Assembly (NCBI GenBank): GCA_903850565.1 | Contig: CAINLV010000027.1 | Span: forward strand, 1-39,222 | Direction of reading: 5' to 3' | DNA: 39,222 nt | DNA from: an uncultured Actinomycetes bacterium | Lineage (GTDB): Bacteria > Actinomycetota > Actinomycetes > Nanopelagicales > Nanopelagicaceae | Part shown: one piece after another, positions 1 through 10,500 of the stretch | How positions within the stretch are numbered: position 1 is the first letter of the stretch | How the letters are laid out: each line of letters begins with the position of its first letter | Program-made: the position numbers and the translations under genes | The notes under the pieces: model-generated | Seen by the model: the letters and a program-made list of their open reading frames with translations, nothing else | What the model was told of the DNA's origin: nothing | The model's database searches: none

Positions 1-795
1 CCATCAACCCAAGCACACACTGGCATGACCGCACCAGAGTCTTCAATGACTGCCTTAGCCATGCGGGCGGCTGCAGCTGACGGTGCGTAATATGCGGAAC
101 CAGTTTTCAAAAGTGCTACAACTTCGGCACCACCATTGCGAGTCCGATCAACGAGTTCAGCAATATCTTCTTGGCTAAGCAAGTCACTGAGTGGATGGCC
201 ATTTACAGTGCATCGGCTTGGAACTGGCACCATGGTGTCGCCGTGAGAACCTAAGGTTAAAGTTTTTACGGTTCCGACTGGGACCGAAAGTTTTTCTGCA
301 ACAAAGTTGGTGAAGCGCGCGGTATCCAACATACCTGCTTGTCCCATTACTCGGTTGTAAGGAAATTGGGTTGCTAATTGGGTCAATGCGGTCATTTCAT
401 CCAAAGGATTTGAAACCACGATGATGACGGCATTTGGTGAATGCTTAGCAATATTTTCAGCCACGCCACGGACAATTCCTGCGTTTACTCCAATGAGATC
501 CATCCGGCTCATACCTGGCTTACGTGGTAATCCGGCAGTAATCACTACGACATCTGAATTGGCAGTGGCTTCATAACCGCCACCTTCACTGGTGGTAGTG
601 GCTCCAACAATCTTTGTTTCAAATCCTTCGATCGAACGGGATTGATTCATATCCAGAGCCAAACCTTCTGGCTTTCCTTCTACGATATCGGTCAAAACTA
701 CCGTTTCGAAAATGTCATATTCGGCTAGCCGCAACGCGGTGGTTGAACCATAAAATCCAGCGCCAACTACGGTTACTTTCCCTGTTCTGCTCATT
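1..795 (-). CDS. mdh: Malate dehydrogenase, lactate-dehydrogenase-like (type III), 3' end outside window
   Basis: NAD-dependent oxidation of malate to oxaloacetate in the TCA cycle. The reading frame starts at an ATG at 795 behind an AAGGGG ribosome site and stays open to base 1, so 265 codons are visible and roughly the last 50 residues are missing. Visible landmarks are the N-terminal Rossmann loop GAGFYG, an acidic residue after the second strand (TDIVEG) that favours NAD over NADP, the substrate-loop arginines in RKPGMSRMD, which point to malate rather than lactate, and the catalytic histidine in GSHGDTMVP. It lies 34 bases downstream of the DUF3017 gene and is probably read together with folD. 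Family assignment is firm; the C terminus cannot be assessed. Confidence 0.93.
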
Positions 796-829
796 TTTCC
801 CCTTGTTTGGTTTAGTTCATAGGTGAATA

Positions 830-1072
830 TTACTTGGCGTGCGGAAGGGTCAATGCCACGGTGGCGAGCACCAGACACATCCCCAGTGGAATAATTAGTT
901 CGATTCGTCGACGTGGAACTGATTGAAAAAATTTAATACAAACATACGTTGCAGTTCCCAAAGAGAGGGCAACCGCTCCTGATCTTACGGATCCAATAAT
1001 TCCTAACGCAGTTCCAATGACAATCAGAATCAGCGCTGGAATTCGCAAGTTGGATAACCGAGTCAGTGTCAT
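830..1072 (-). CDS. Small membrane protein, DUF3017 family
   Basis: An 80-residue protein made almost entirely of three hydrophobic stretches separated by short basic turns, so it is probably an integral membrane protein. Its ATG overlaps the folD stop codon by four bases (ATGA), showing translational coupling. The size, hydrophobic profile and position directly after folD match the actinobacterial DUF3017 family, for which no function is known to me. I infer the family from context and profile, not from a diagnostic motif. Confidence 0.7.
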   Translation of the reverse strand: MTLTRLSNLRIPALILIVIGTALGIIGSVRSGAVALSLGTATYVCIKFFQSVPRRRIELIIPLGMCLVLATVALTLPHAK

Positions 1073-1908
1073 TTTGAACGCATGGCCATTTCCACTACGT
1101 TGCTCAAGAGCATTGCTCTGGTCATGGGACCTACTCCGCCAGGCATCGGTGCGATATATGAAGCAACCTCGGCAACATCTGGATGAACATCCCCCAATAA
1201 ACCTGCTTCAGTCCGAGTGATTCCAACATCCAAAACAACAGCACCACTTTTGATCATCTCTGCTTTGAGAAAATGAGCTTGGCCAATCGCGGCAATAATG
1301 ATGTCGGCTTTGCGAGTATGAGTTAGAACATCTTTAGTTCCCGTATGAGTAATTGTGACCGTCGCATCATCTCCTTTTCGAGTAAGCAAAAGTCCAAGCG
1401 GCCGGCCAACCGTAATTCCGCGCCCCATAATGACAACTTCGGCGCCCTTTGTAGGAATGGAATAACGATGTAGCAGTTCCAGGATTCCTCGAGGAGTACA
1501 TGGCAGTGGTGCGGGCTCGCCAATAACTAGTTTGCCTAGATTGAGTGGGTGCAATCCGTCGGCATCTTTATTTGGATCAATGCTTTCTAAAACTTTATTT
1601 GCCGAAATTCCCTTGGGAAGTGGCAATTGAACAATGTAACCAGTGCACTCAGGGCTATTGTTTAAATCTCGAATGGCCGCCAATACATCGGCCTCGCTGG
1701 CAGTTTCGGAAAGATCTACTCGAATTGAAGAAATTCCAACTTCAGCACAGTCACGATGCTTGCCGGCGACATATGAACGAGAACCCGGATCCTGACCGAC
1801 CAAAACCGTTCCCAACCCAGGCTTCTTGGCCATCTGGTCTACCAGGAGTTTTAGTTCGGATTTGATGGTTGCGGCAGTGGATTTCCCATCAAGAATCTGC
1901 GCGCTCAC
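1069..1908 (-). CDS. folD: Bifunctional methylenetetrahydrofolate dehydrogenase / methenyltetrahydrofolate cyclohydrolase
   Basis: Interconverts 5,10-methylene-, methenyl- and 10-formyl-tetrahydrofolate in the cytoplasm, supplying the formyl groups used by PurN and PurH, both encoded just upstream. The protein has 279 residues, normal for FolD. The cyclohydrolase signature with catalytic lysine is seen near residues 46-54 (Tyr46, Lys50, Cys54), and the C-terminal nucleotide-binding signature PGGVGPMT is intact. The start is a GTG with no Shine-Dalgarno sequence. A TAGGAT hexamer lies seven bases upstream, so the mRNA may be leaderless. It couples to the DUF3017 gene by an ATGA overlap. Confidence 0.95.
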   Translation of the reverse strand: MSAQILDGKSTAATIKSELKLLVDQMAKKPGLGTVLVGQDPGSRSYVAGKHRDCAEVGISSIRVDLSETASEADVLAAIRDLNNSPECTGYIVQLPLPKGISANKVLESIDPNKDADGLHPLNLGKLVIGEPAPLPCTPRGILELLHRYSIPTKGAEVVIMGRGITVGRPLGLLLTRKGDDATVTITHTGTKDVLTHTRKADIIIAAIGQAHFLKAEMIKSGAVVLDVGITRTEAGLLGDVHPDVAEVASYIAPMPGGVGPMTRAMLLSNVVEMAMRSK

Positions 1909-1915
1909 ACTGCCA

Positions 1916-1921
1916 ATCCTA
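1916..1921 (-). promoter_or_regulatory. Candidate -10 element of folD (leaderless geometry)
   Basis: Minus-strand TAGGAT ends seven bases before the folD GTG. No ribosome site precedes the GTG and the 82-base gap after purH otherwise holds no clear hairpin. No good -35 box is seen, so this is a candidate only. Confidence 0.4.
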
Positions 1922-1990
1922 ACTGGGCGCTAACCTGCAAAAATGACCAAATTTCAGGCTACCCCTATTTCTCCGGCGAGCCACCGATAA

Positions 1991-3541
1991 CTACGAATGC
2001 GAGAAATGGCGAACTCCGGTCATGAACATCGGCACATCTTTAGCCTGGGCTGCAGCAATGACTTCAGCATCGCGGACGCTGCCGCCGGGCTGAACAATGG
2101 CGCTGACTCCGGCATCCAAGAGAATCTGAAGACCATCGGCAAAGGGGAAGAAGGCATCGCTAGCGGCCACGCTACCTCGAGCCCGTTCACCGGCGCGACT
2201 GACCGCCAATTTCGCCGAATCAACCCGATTGACCTGTCCCATGCCAACGCCAACCGAGGCACCCGAGTGAGCTAGCAAAATGGCATTGCTCTTCACCGCT
2301 CGGACAGATCTCCAGGCAAATTGAAGATCGGCCAGAAGCTCGGAGGAGACGGGCTGGCTGCCACTCACCTGAGTCCAAGTTGCCGAATCATCGCCTTCGG
2401 CGTTAATTAAGTCGGCCGCTTGAATGAGCATGCCGCCTGAGATTGGGCGCAATTCTTGGGTTGGGACCGAATACCCTGCCATTTCCAAGATTCGAATCGA
2501 CGCTTTCTTTTGCAATATCTCCAGCGCCGCTAGTTCGTATCCTGGAGCGATTACGACTTCAGTAAAGATCTCCGAAAGCTGTACCGCCATTTGTTCAGTC
2601 ACAACTCGATTAGCCGCGACAACGCCGCCAAAAGCCGAAATTGGATCGCATGCATGCGCTTTGGAATGTGCATCGGCTATAGAAGTTCCAATCGCAATCC
2701 CGCAAGGATTGGCATGCTTAATAATTGCAACACATGGTTCATCGTGATCATATGCTGCCCGAATAGCGGCATCGCCATCGGTGTAATTATTGAAAGACAT
2801 CTCTTTGCCATGCAACTGTTTTGCTGTTGCAATTCCATTCTGCATTCCAAAAGTATTGGAATAAAGTTTTGCAGATTGATGTGGATTTTCGCCGTAGCGA
2901 AGTTGTGCGATGCTCTGCCAAATCTGCCCACTCCACTCTGATTCTTGACCTAACTCTCCACCCAACCAAGAAGCGATTGCTAAATCGTATTCAGCGCTCT
3001 TGCGAAAAGTCGCCATTGCCAAAGATTTACGTTGATCGTAAGTAAAGCCACCATTTTCCATGGCTACTTCAAGCAATGGGTATTGCGAAGGATCAGAAAT
3101 TACGGCAACGGACTTATGATTCTTAGCGGCGCCGCGAAGCATGCTTGGGCCACCAATATCGATTTGCTCAATGCACTCTTCGAAAAGTGAATTCTTAGCC
3201 ACAGTTTCTTGGAATGGATAGAGATTGATAACAACTAAATCAAAGGTGTCGATATTTTGTTGGGCCATTTGTTCAAGGTGTTCTGGATTACTTTGATCGG
3301 CCAATATTCCGCCGTGAATTCTTGGGTGCAAAGTCTTTATGCGCCCACCCATCATCTCCGGGAAGCCGGTGTACTGCTCAACTGGGATAACCGGAATTCC
3401 GGCAATAGCTAGGGTCTTTGCAGTGGAACCAGTGGAGAGAATCTCCACTCCCGCGGCATGGAGCAATGATCCGATTTCTACCAATCCAACTTTGTTGTAA
3501 ACGCTGATGAGTGCGCGGCGAATGGGCTTTCGATCGGTCAT
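1991..3541 (-). CDS. purH: Bifunctional AICAR formyltransferase / IMP cyclohydrolase
   Basis: Catalyses the last two steps of de novo IMP synthesis. The N-terminal MGS-like cyclohydrolase domain is recognisable from [10 protein letters not shown] and [10 protein letters not shown]. The C-terminal formyltransferase domain carries LRYGENPHQ and the catalytic Lys-His pair in [10 protein letters not shown]. At 516 residues it is full length. Its ATG overlaps the purN stop by four bases, so the two consecutive formyl-using purine enzymes are coupled. It is the last gene of the run sucC-sucD-DUF6350-purN-purH; the IMP it makes is used by the guaB/guaA cluster further right. Confidence 0.97.
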   Translation of the reverse strand: MTDRKPIRRALISVYNKVGLVEIGSLLHAAGVEILSTGSTAKTLAIAGIPVIPVEQYTGFPEMMGGRIKTLHPRIHGGILADQSNPEHLEQMAQQNIDTFDLVVINLYPFQETVAKNSLFEECIEQIDIGGPSMLRGAAKNHKSVAVISDPSQYPLLEVAMENGGFTYDQRKSLAMATFRKSAEYDLAIASWLGGELGQESEWSGQIWQSIAQLRYGENPHQSAKLYSNTFGMQNGIATAKQLHGKEMSFNNYTDGDAAIRAAYDHDEPCVAIIKHANPCGIAIGTSIADAHSKAHACDPISAFGGVVAANRVVTEQMAVQLSEIFTEVVIAPGYELAALEILQKKASIRILEMAGYSVPTQELRPISGGMLIQAADLINAEGDDSATWTQVSGSQPVSSELLADLQFAWRSVRAVKSNAILLAHSGASVGVGMGQVNRVDSAKLAVSRAGERARGSVAASDAFFPFADGLQILLDAGVSAIVQPGGSVRDAEVIAAAQAKDVPMFMTGVRHFSHS

Positions 3542-4101
3542 TGTTCCCCCAACGGTAATAACTGCTTTAACGTATCAACAATTAACAAACGTTCCTGAAT
3601 CTTAATGCGTTCGTGCAACGTATCTTCATCGTCATATTCCAGAATTGGCACTTGCACTTGGGCGATAATTTCTCCCGTATCCACACCAGCGTCAACCCAG
3701 TGAACTGTAGTTCCTGTGATAGTTGCACCGTTTTGGAGTGCATCTCTCACGGCGTGAGCCCCAGGATAAAGCGGCAAAAGGGCCGGATGTGTATTGATGA
3801 CTTTAAAGTGGTGCACGAAGCGAGCATCAAGGATTCGCATAAAGCCAACACTGACAACAAGATCGGGATTAAGGTCATTTACCGCTTCAAACAACGCTAA
3901 ATTCCACGCAGATCTATCTATTCCTACTGGGACGAATAAAGACGGGATATTGTGTTGACGTGCTCGTTCCAAGACTGGGGAATCTTTATCAGAAATCAAA
4001 CCCGCTATGGTCAGTGATAGAGCGCCGGATTCGACTGCATCGATAATCGCCTGTGCAATTGATCCAGATCCAGAAGCCAGTAAAACTATCCGATTATTCA
4101 C
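3538..4101 (-). CDS. purN: Phosphoribosylglycinamide formyltransferase 1 (10-formyl-THF dependent)
   Basis: Formylates GAR in de novo purine synthesis. The 187-residue protein has the N-terminal phosphate loop LLASGSGS, the catalytic Asn-x-His in [15 protein letters not shown] and the catalytic Asp in VDAGVDTG. The start is a GTG that overlaps the DUF6350 stop by four bases (GTGA). The gene is followed by purH with another four-base overlap. All active-site residues expected for PurN are present. Confidence 0.96.
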   Translation of the reverse strand: MNNRIVLLASGSGSIAQAIIDAVESGALSLTIAGLISDKDSPVLERARQHNIPSLFVPVGIDRSAWNLALFEAVNDLNPDLVVSVGFMRILDARFVHHFKVINTHPALLPLYPGAHAVRDALQNGATITGTTVHWVDAGVDTGEIIAQVQVPILEYDDEDTLHERIKIQERLLIVDTLKQLLPLGEQ

Positions 4102-5189
4102 GACCGGCTCCTCGCTTTACGAAATACCCATGGCAAATATTGAGTCACAATTGCGCCGATAAAAATAAATAAAATAATGAGTCCGGAAAATTTCCACCAA
4201 ACCACACCGACTGGCGACATGGCAGAAGTGATGAGCGAACCAGAACTGAGATATCCCACCGCGGCCAGAACCGCCAGCACCAAACCGCACACCTTTAACA
4301 ACTCTAATTGTCCATGAGCAAAGCTACGGGTTCGAAAGTTTATGTGAAGCACTATGGCCAGTCCAATAAAGATTCCCAGAATCGCAAAGTACCCCAAGCT
4401 AGATTGCGTGCCCGTTGGCAATGCACCTAAAACTGGGATTGCTGGAATTTGATGGAGTGAGAAATGAAACGGCGAAATCGAAGTCCCTTGGCCTAGCGAA
4501 AACCCTAATCCGAAAAGATAGGAAATTGCGCTAATCGCTAAGTTGGGTAAATAAAGAATTTGAACTAGCAAGAAGAGAATTCCACCGATCCATCCTGGTT
4601 GAATAACAATCGTAAGATCTTTAACTATCGCTAAGTGGACCATCAATGACAACCCAACTGCCACAAAACCGATGCCAAGCAGAATGATCAACAAGTAGCT
4701 AGGAAAACGTAGAAAACGCAGAACATCAGATTTAAAGTTTATGGTTGCCAATATCGCAACTACGGCGGCAAAAATCCCGGAGAGATACCAACTGGGCTTG
4801 ATGGAACCAGTTTGAGAGAGCAAGGCGATAAGCAATGCCAATAAGGCGTACCAGCCGACCAGAAATATTCGCAGTGGTCGAGTCTGGGTAATATCATTTC
4901 GCAATCGGTTGTACCCATTTCGGAGTGCGAAAAATGGGAGAACCACCGCTCCAAGCGGCAAGTAGGTCAACGTCCCAAAAAGATGCGTGGCCGAACCCTG
5001 CAGATCGAAATGCACCGCGTGCGCGGCTAGCCATAGCCATAACGCCGCGCGAATCGGATCAGTGGTATTGCCTGATGTACTGCCCGCGGTTGCCCAGGCA
5101 AACATCGAAATAAAAATCAGTGGAAAAAGTAGGAGAGCACAACTTCGCAGCGCCTGTTGGAGCGTGAGCAGAAGTATGCGCGCCGCCAT
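4098..5189 (-). CDS. Multi-pass membrane protein, DUF6350 family
   Basis: A 363-residue protein with about nine or ten hydrophobic segments, a short basic N terminus (MAARILLLTLQQ) and a basic C terminus (FRKARSRS). Position between sucD and purN is the conserved actinobacterial location of DUF6350 proteins, sometimes labelled PerM-like cell division proteins; that label is not backed by any motif I can see. The ATG lies three bases after the sucD stop and the stop overlaps purN, so it is part of the same operon. Function unknown. Confidence 0.75.
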   Translation of the reverse strand: MAARILLLTLQQALRSCALLLFPLIFISMFAWATAGSTSGNTTDPIRAALWLWLAAHAVHFDLQGSATHLFGTLTYLPLGAVVLPFFALRNGYNRLRNDITQTRPLRIFLVGWYALLALLIALLSQTGSIKPSWYLSGIFAAVVAILATINFKSDVLRFLRFPSYLLIILLGIGFVAVGLSLMVHLAIVKDLTIVIQPGWIGGILFLLVQILYLPNLAISAISYLFGLGFSLGQGTSISPFHFSLHQIPAIPVLGALPTGTQSSLGYFAILGIFIGLAIVLHINFRTRSFAHGQLELLKVCGLVLAVLAAVGYLSSGSLITSAMSPVGVVWWKFSGLIILFIFIGAIVTQYLPWVFRKARSRS

Positions 5190-5192
5190 TTA

Positions 5193-6074
5193 CTACCCGT
5201 TGAGGATGCGACGCATAAGTTCGGCAGTCTCACTTGGAGTCTTGCCTACCTTCACGCCAACTGCCTCCAGGGCTTCCTTTTTAGCGGCAGCCGTACCCGA
5301 TGATCCTGAAACAATTGCCCCTGCGTGGCCCATAGTTTTTCCTTCGGGCGCGGTAAATCCAGCGACATAGCCAACAACTGGCTTGGTCACATATTCGGCG
5401 ATAAATGCTGCCGCGCGCTCTTCGGCGTCGCCACCGATTTCACCAATCATCACGATTGCATCGGTGTCGGGGTCATCTTGAAAGGCACGCAAGCAATCGA
5501 TGTGCGTAGTGCCAATAATTGGATCACCACCGATACCTACTGCGGTGCTGAATCCAAAATCGCGAAGTTCGTACATCATTTGATAGGTCAGAGTTCCAGA
5601 CTTAGAAACCAAACCAATCCGACCTGGGCCGGTGATGTCGGAAGGGATAATTCCAATATTAGATTTACCGGGGCTAATTAATCCTGGACAGTTTGGACCA
5701 ATGATTCGGGTTGTTCCTTTAGAAACTGAGTATGCATAAAAGGCTGCGGCGTCATGGACTGGGATTCCTTCGGTGATTACAACTACCAATGGAAGCGCTG
5801 AATCGATGGCATCGATTACCGCAGCTTTAGCAAACTTTGGTGGAACGAAGACAACGGATGCGTTGGCCGATGTAGCGGCGACTGCTTCGGAAACTGAATT
5901 AAATACTGGAAGTGAATGGCCGTCGATATCTACGACCTGACCACCCTTTCCGGGAGTGACACCGCCGACAATGTTGGTTCCAGAGGCAAGCATGCGCTTT
6001 GTATGTTTGGTTCCTTCAGAACCGGTCATACCTTGCACTATTACTCGTGAATGTTCGTTGATAAAAATAGCCAT
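5193..6074 (-). CDS. sucD: Succinyl-CoA synthetase (ADP-forming) alpha subunit
   Basis: Substrate-level phosphorylation step of the TCA cycle, acting as a complex with SucC. The 293-residue protein has the CoA-binding Rossmann loop (VQGMTGSEG), the GPNCPG motif near residues 126-131, and the phosphorylated active-site histidine at His250 in GHAGAIV. Its ATG overlaps the last base of the sucC stop (TAATG), which suits stoichiometric expression of the two subunits. Full length and intact. Confidence 0.97.
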   Translation of the reverse strand: MAIFINEHSRVIVQGMTGSEGTKHTKRMLASGTNIVGGVTPGKGGQVVDIDGHSLPVFNSVSEAVAATSANASVVFVPPKFAKAAVIDAIDSALPLVVVITEGIPVHDAAAFYAYSVSKGTTRIIGPNCPGLISPGKSNIGIIPSDITGPGRIGLVSKSGTLTYQMMYELRDFGFSTAVGIGGDPIIGTTHIDCLRAFQDDPDTDAIVMIGEIGGDAEERAAAFIAEYVTKPVVGYVAGFTAPEGKTMGHAGAIVSGSSGTAAAKKEALEAVGVKVGKTPSETAELMRRILNG

Positions 6075-7234
6075 TATTTTGCCGCCAATTCTGCTGCTCG
6101 TGCCGCTGCGCCATCCATAGTGTCGAGTTGCTCGATTAAAGGATGTGCGGCTTCGTTGAGAATTCTTCTGCCTTCAAGGACATTGTTTCCATCGAGGCGA
6201 ACCACGATTGGTTTGGTCGCAGCATCACCTAGAATTGCAAGTGCGGCGACAATGCCATTTGCGACGGCATCACAAGCAGTGATTCCACCGAAAACATTGA
6301 CAAAGACACTCTTGACATCGGTATCACCCAGGATAATGGAAAGCCCATTGGCCATAACTTCAGCAGATGCGCCACCACCAATATCTAAGAAGTTGGCTGG
6401 TTTTACGCCATACTTTTCGCCCGCATAAGCAACGACATCCAAGGTGCTCATAACCAAGCCGGCGCCATTACCAATAACTCCAACTTCGCCATCTAATTTC
6501 ACGTAGTTCAAATCTTTTTCTTTTGCGAGCGCTTCCAGGGGATTTGTCGCAGCATGATCAATTAGCGCTTCATGGCTAGCGTGACGGAAACTTGCATTGT
6601 CATCCAAAGTAACTTTTCCATCCAAGGCAACGATTCTGCCATCTTCAGTTTTTACCAATGGATTGATCTCCATCAATGTTGCATCTTCGGCTACAAAGGC
6701 TGCCCAAAGTTTGAATAGGACTTCAGTGACTTGCGGGGCTATATCAGCAGGAAACTGGCCCCCTGCGATTACTTTCGCCGCAGCCTCTGCCGTAACACCA
6801 AAGTTTGGATCAATACTGATGCGCGCTAATTTTTCTGGTGAAGTATGAGCAACTTCTTCGATCTCCATGCCACCAGCGACCGAAGCCATAACGAGAAAAT
6901 CACGATTGGCACGATCTAGCAAAATGGCTAGGTAATACTCACTGACGATCGGCGCAGCTTGCGCAATCATCACCTTATGAACGGTGTGACCTTTAATATC
7001 CATCCCAAGAATTGCTGCGGCTTTCTCTTTCGCATCCTCGGCATCTACTGCAAGCTTGACTCCGCCAGCCTTACCGCGACCGCCAACCTTTACTTGGGCC
7101 TTGACGACCACTTTCCCGCCCATTGATTTTGCAGCTTCATAAGCTTGGTCTGGTGTTGTGGCTACTGCACCGGCAAGCACCGGGACTCCATGAGATTCAA
7201 AAAGATCTCGAGCTTGATACTCGAAGAGATCCAC
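6074..7234 (-). CDS. sucC: Succinyl-CoA synthetase beta subunit
   Basis: ATP-grasp beta subunit that binds nucleotide and succinate. It begins with the typical [17 protein letters not shown], carries [17 protein letters not shown] of the ATP-grasp fold, the metal-ligand motif EINPLV, and the FGGITACD loop near the C terminus. The length of 386 residues is normal. The start is a GTG behind an AGGGG ribosome site six bases upstream. It sits 47 bases downstream of pcrA and overlaps sucD by one base. Confidence 0.97.
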   Translation of the reverse strand: MDLFEYQARDLFESHGVPVLAGAVATTPDQAYEAAKSMGGKVVVKAQVKVGGRGKAGGVKLAVDAEDAKEKAAAILGMDIKGHTVHKVMIAQAAPIVSEYYLAILLDRANRDFLVMASVAGGMEIEEVAHTSPEKLARISIDPNFGVTAEAAAKVIAGGQFPADIAPQVTEVLFKLWAAFVAEDATLMEINPLVKTEDGRIVALDGKVTLDDNASFRHASHEALIDHAATNPLEALAKEKDLNYVKLDGEVGVIGNGAGLVMSTLDVVAYAGEKYGVKPANFLDIGGGASAEVMANGLSIILGDTDVKSVFVNVFGGITACDAVANGIVAALAILGDAATKPIVVRLDGNNVLEGRRILNEAAHPLIEQLDTMDGAAARAAELAAK

Positions 7235-7281
7235 TGATTACCCCTATTCGTAAGTGTTGAGATGGGAATTCTAACCGCTAA

Positions 7282-9513
7282 TTAAAGCTTCTCTACCGGC
7301 GCATACCGCAACAACAATCGCTTCTGCCCGGAGGAGCCGAAATCAATAGTCGCCTGGGCTTTATCGCCCTCGCCATCGACAGAAATCACTTTGCCTAATC
7401 CGAATGTGTCATGGGACACACGATCTCCGATGGTGAGAACCAAAGTGGTGTTGCTCCGCTTTCCAGTGGCCTTTGCCAGCGGTCCGGCGCTTCGAATCGT
7501 TGAAGTTCGAACTGGGGAGAAGCTTGTCGTCGAACTCTGATTCCAGGTTACTAAGCCATCAGGAATCTCATCGAGAAAACGCGAGGGTGGATTGTAATTA
7601 GGCGCTCCCCACGATGATCGATATTCGGCCCGACTCAAGTAAAGGCGCAGCCTGGCCCGGGTCAGGCCTACATAGGCCAGTCGCCGTTCTTCTTCAATTT
7701 CATTCTTATCGCCCAGAGTTCGAGTGTGTGGGAAGATTCCTTCTTCCATACCCGTCAAGAAAACGGTGGGAAATTCCAATCCTTTAGCGGTGTGCAGCGT
7801 CATCAAGGTCACTACCCCGCCGTGGTCCTCACCTTCGGGAATTTGGTCAGAATCGGCGACTAAGGAAACTTTCTCAAGAAATCCGAGTAAGGATATTTCT
7901 TCACCGTCATCAACTTCTGATTCTTCATATTCACCGGCGACCGAAACAAGCTCTTGCAGATTCTCGACCCGGCTCTCATCTTGCGGATCATCGCTATTGA
8001 CGAGTTCAGCTAATAGCCCGCTTTGTTCCAAAACGGCTTGAGCAATCACACTTGGGGCAACCTTCGCTTCCACTAACGTGCGAAGTGACTCAATCAGTGT
8101 GATGAAATCATTAATGGATGCCAGCGCCCGAGTTGGGATATTTGGCGCTTGCTTCGCTTGGGTTAGGGCTGACCAGAAAGATATTTCAGCTTCGGCGGCA
8201 AAGAGATCCACGCAATCAAGGGCTCTATCTCCTATACCCCGCTTGGGAGTGTTAATAATTCGACGCAGAGAAATTTCATCTTCGGCGTTTACCAAGACCC
8301 GAAGGTAGGCCAAGAAATCTTTTACTTCTTTGCGCTCATAGAAACGAACGCCGCCAACGACTTTGTATGGAATCGCAATACGCAAGAAGGTTTCTTCGAA
8401 AACTCGAGATTGCGCATTTGTTCGATAAAAAATCGCTGTGTCACCTGGATTGGAAATTCCCTCTTTGCGAAGTCGAGAAATTTCTTGACAGACGAAGTCA
8501 GCTTCAGCGTGTTCGCTTTCAGCAACATGCCCGGTGATTAAAGATCCCGAACCGGCTTCGGACCATAAATTCTTCTCTTTGCGACCTTCATTGTTAGAGA
8601 TAACTGCATTAGCGGCGGAGAGAATATTTTGAGTGGAGCGATAGTTCTGCTCGAGCAAAATTGTTTGGGCACTGGGGTAGTCCGCTTCAAATTGCAAAAT
8701 GTTTCGGATATTTGCACCGCGGAAAGCATAAATTGATTGGTCCGCATCCCCAACTACACAAAGTTCGGCAGCTGGAATTCCTTCTAAGGTATCGCCCACC
8801 AACTCTTTGATCAGTACATATTGAGCATGGTTGGTGTCTTGGTATTCATCTACAAGGACATGGCGAAATCGGGATCGATACCTAGCTCTAACATCGGGAT
8901 GACGTTGAAGTAGCTCCACCGCTTTTGCAATCAAGTCATCAAAATCCATGGCATTCGCTGCCATAAGTCGGCGTTGGTAAATAGCGTAAATATCGGCGAC
9001 GGTCTGTTCGAAAACATTTTCGGTGGCATTGATGTAATCGGCCGGCCATTGTAGATCATTTTTGGCTTGGGAAATGATCCCTTGAACAGCTCGCGGGGCG
9101 TACCGCTTTGGATCAATTTTCAATTCATCCATGACTTTCTTGATGAGTCGAAGACTGTCGCTGGAATCGTAAATTGTGAATGAATTGGTGTAGCCCAGTT
9201 TTGCCGCCTCCTGGCGCAGGATACGAACGCAGGCCGAATGGAAGGTTGAGACCCACATCGACCGGGCTCGATCTCCTACGAGTTCGGAGACCCGCTCCTT
9301 CATTTCGGCAGCCGCCTTGTTGGTAAAGGTAATGGCTAAAACTTCATATGGGGCAACTCCGCGTGCGCCTAAGAGATAGGCAATTCTGCGGGTCAGGACT
9401 CTAGTTTTGCCCGATCCAGCACCGGCCACCACCAATAGCGGGGAACCTTGATGGACTACCGCCGCTTCTTGATGTGGATTTAGACCTGACAGGAGAGCGG
9501 GGGTCGAAGGCAC
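7282..9513 (-). CDS. pcrA: UvrD/PcrA-type superfamily 1 DNA helicase
   Basis: 3'-5' helicase used in nucleotide excision repair and removal of obstacles on DNA. The 743-residue protein shows the helicase motifs in order: Walker A GAGSGKT at residues 31-37, FTNKAAAEM (Ia), VDEYQDTN (II), GDADQSIYAFRGA (III), QNYRS (IV), TLHTAKGLEF (V) and YVGLTRAR (VI). The C-terminal tail (GDRVSHDTFGLGKV) is the Tudor-like RNA-polymerase-contacting region typical of PcrA. The start is a GTG without a clear ribosome site; a TAGACT hexamer seven bases upstream suggests a leaderless transcript. It is divergent from the PIG-L gene. Confidence 0.95.
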   Translation of the reverse strand: MPSTPALLSGLNPHQEAAVVHQGSPLLVVAGAGSGKTRVLTRRIAYLLGARGVAPYEVLAITFTNKAAAEMKERVSELVGDRARSMWVSTFHSACVRILRQEAAKLGYTNSFTIYDSSDSLRLIKKVMDELKIDPKRYAPRAVQGIISQAKNDLQWPADYINATENVFEQTVADIYAIYQRRLMAANAMDFDDLIAKAVELLQRHPDVRARYRSRFRHVLVDEYQDTNHAQYVLIKELVGDTLEGIPAAELCVVGDADQSIYAFRGANIRNILQFEADYPSAQTILLEQNYRSTQNILSAANAVISNNEGRKEKNLWSEAGSGSLITGHVAESEHAEADFVCQEISRLRKEGISNPGDTAIFYRTNAQSRVFEETFLRIAIPYKVVGGVRFYERKEVKDFLAYLRVLVNAEDEISLRRIINTPKRGIGDRALDCVDLFAAEAEISFWSALTQAKQAPNIPTRALASINDFITLIESLRTLVEAKVAPSVIAQAVLEQSGLLAELVNSDDPQDESRVENLQELVSVAGEYEESEVDDGEEISLLGFLEKVSLVADSDQIPEGEDHGGVVTLMTLHTAKGLEFPTVFLTGMEEGIFPHTRTLGDKNEIEEERRLAYVGLTRARLRLYLSRAEYRSSWGAPNYNPPSRFLDEIPDGLVTWNQSSTTSFSPVRTSTIRSAGPLAKATGKRSNTTLVLTIGDRVSHDTFGLGKVISVDGEGDKAQATIDFGSSGQKRLLLRYAPVEKL

Positions 9514-9520
9514 ATCGGGG

Positions 9521-9526
9521 AGTCTA
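9521..9526 (-). promoter_or_regulatory. Candidate -10 element of pcrA (leaderless geometry)
   Basis: Minus-strand TAGACT ends seven bases before the pcrA GTG start. A weak TTAATC lies 17 bases further upstream. No Shine-Dalgarno sequence fits between them. The 113-base divergent gap also has to hold the promoter of the plus-strand deacetylase, for which I see an AAGGA ribosome site but no convincing -35/-10 pair. Confidence 0.4.
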
Positions 9527-9626
9527 TCGGGAGGCTATGACGAGATTAAAAAGTTACACTTCCCTACGAAACTGGCCCACCTTCATTTAGAAGGCGCCTA
9601 CCTAGTTCACATTTAAGGAAGCCACC

Positions 9627-10352
9627 ATGCCACCAATTGCCGATAGCGAAATTGAGCGCGTACTCGTTGTTACTGCCCATCCAGATGATTTGGACTTTGG
9701 CGCCGCAGGAACGATTGCCCAATGGGTAAAAGCCGGCATAGAAGTTTCCTACTGCATCGCTACCAATGGTGACCAAGGCGGAGAAGATCCCACCGTGCCT
9801 CGCGAAGAAATGCCAAAAATCAGACAGCGCGAACAACGCGATGCCGGTCTTGCTCTTGGCGTTACAAATATTGAATTCTTGAATTACCGGGATGGGTGGC
9901 TGGAACCGACGATCGAACTTCGCAAGAAAATTGTTCGAGAGATTCGCAAGGTTCGCCCCCAACGTATGGTCATCCAAAGCCCGGAACGAAATTGGGATCG
10001 CTTATTTGCCAGCCACCCAGATCATATGGCTGCCGGAGAAGCAGCGATTCAAGCGGTCTATCCCGATGCTCGAAATGCATTTGCCTTTGAAGATCTACTA
10101 AAAGAAGAAGGGCTACAACCTTGGTCAGTTTCTGAGGTCTGGGTAATGTCCACAAATATGGCCGACCACTTCGTTGATATCACTGATACCTTCGATCAAA
10201 AAATGAAGGCGCTTCACGCTCACGTCAGTCAAACTGCCCACAACCCCGAATTAGAAAATATGGTTCGCGCCTGGGGCGAACGCAATGCGCAATCACAGGG
10301 CTTACCCGAAGGACGGTTAGCTGAAATATTTAAAGTGGTTGGTACTGCATAA
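9627..10352 (+). CDS. PIG-L/LmbE family Zn-dependent deacetylase
   Basis: A 241-residue cytoplasmic protein of the family that removes acetyl or related groups from amino sugars; in actinobacteria this includes MshB and Mca of mycothiol metabolism. The zinc-binding motif AHPDD lies at residues 17-21, GDQGGED follows, and the second metal motif SHPDHMAAGE is present. An AAGGA ribosome site lies seven bases before the ATG. It is the only plus-strand gene in the left half and is convergent with the cyclophilin gene. Its exact substrate cannot be read from the sequence, so no gene name is given. Confidence 0.88.
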   Translation: MPPIADSEIERVLVVTAHPDDLDFGAAGTIAQWVKAGIEVSYCIATNGDQGGEDPTVPREEMPKIRQREQRDAGLALGVTNIEFLNYRDGWLEPTIELRKKIVREIRKVRPQRMVIQSPERNWDRLFASHPDHMAAGEAAIQAVYPDARNAFAFEDLLKEEGLQPWSVSEVWVMSTNMADHFVDITDTFDQKMKALHAHVSQTAHNPELENMVRAWGERNAQSQGLPEGRLAEIFKVVGTA

Positions 10353-10362
10353 ATTCTACTCA

Positions 10363-10500
10363 ACCTTCGGCTTTACCGAACTGAAACGCTCTCAATTTAC
10401 TTTCGAGAGCGTTTACCTTCGGCTTTACCGAACTGAAACGCTCTCAATTTACTTTCGAGAGCGTTTACCTTCGGCTTTACCGAACTGAAACGCTCTCAAT
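10363..10500. repeat. 52-bp tandem palindromic repeat, 2.65 identical copies, at convergent gene ends
   Basis: Copies begin at 10363, 10415 and 10467; the third is cut at 34 bases. No mismatch is seen between copies. Each full unit holds a 10-bp inverted repeat with an 11-base loop (AAACGCTCTC at 10384-10393, GAGAGCGTTT at 10405-10414) and a small TTCGG/CCGAA hairpin with a 5-base loop. The third copy contains the last seven codons and stop codon of the cyclophilin gene, so the unit includes coding sequence. It separates two convergent genes and may act as a bidirectional terminator, although long T-runs are absent. Confidence 0.93.

Noticed and set aside
10363-10500. Possible CRISPR array
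   Set aside because: The units are directly tandem with no variable spacers and include coding sequence; no cas genes are near.
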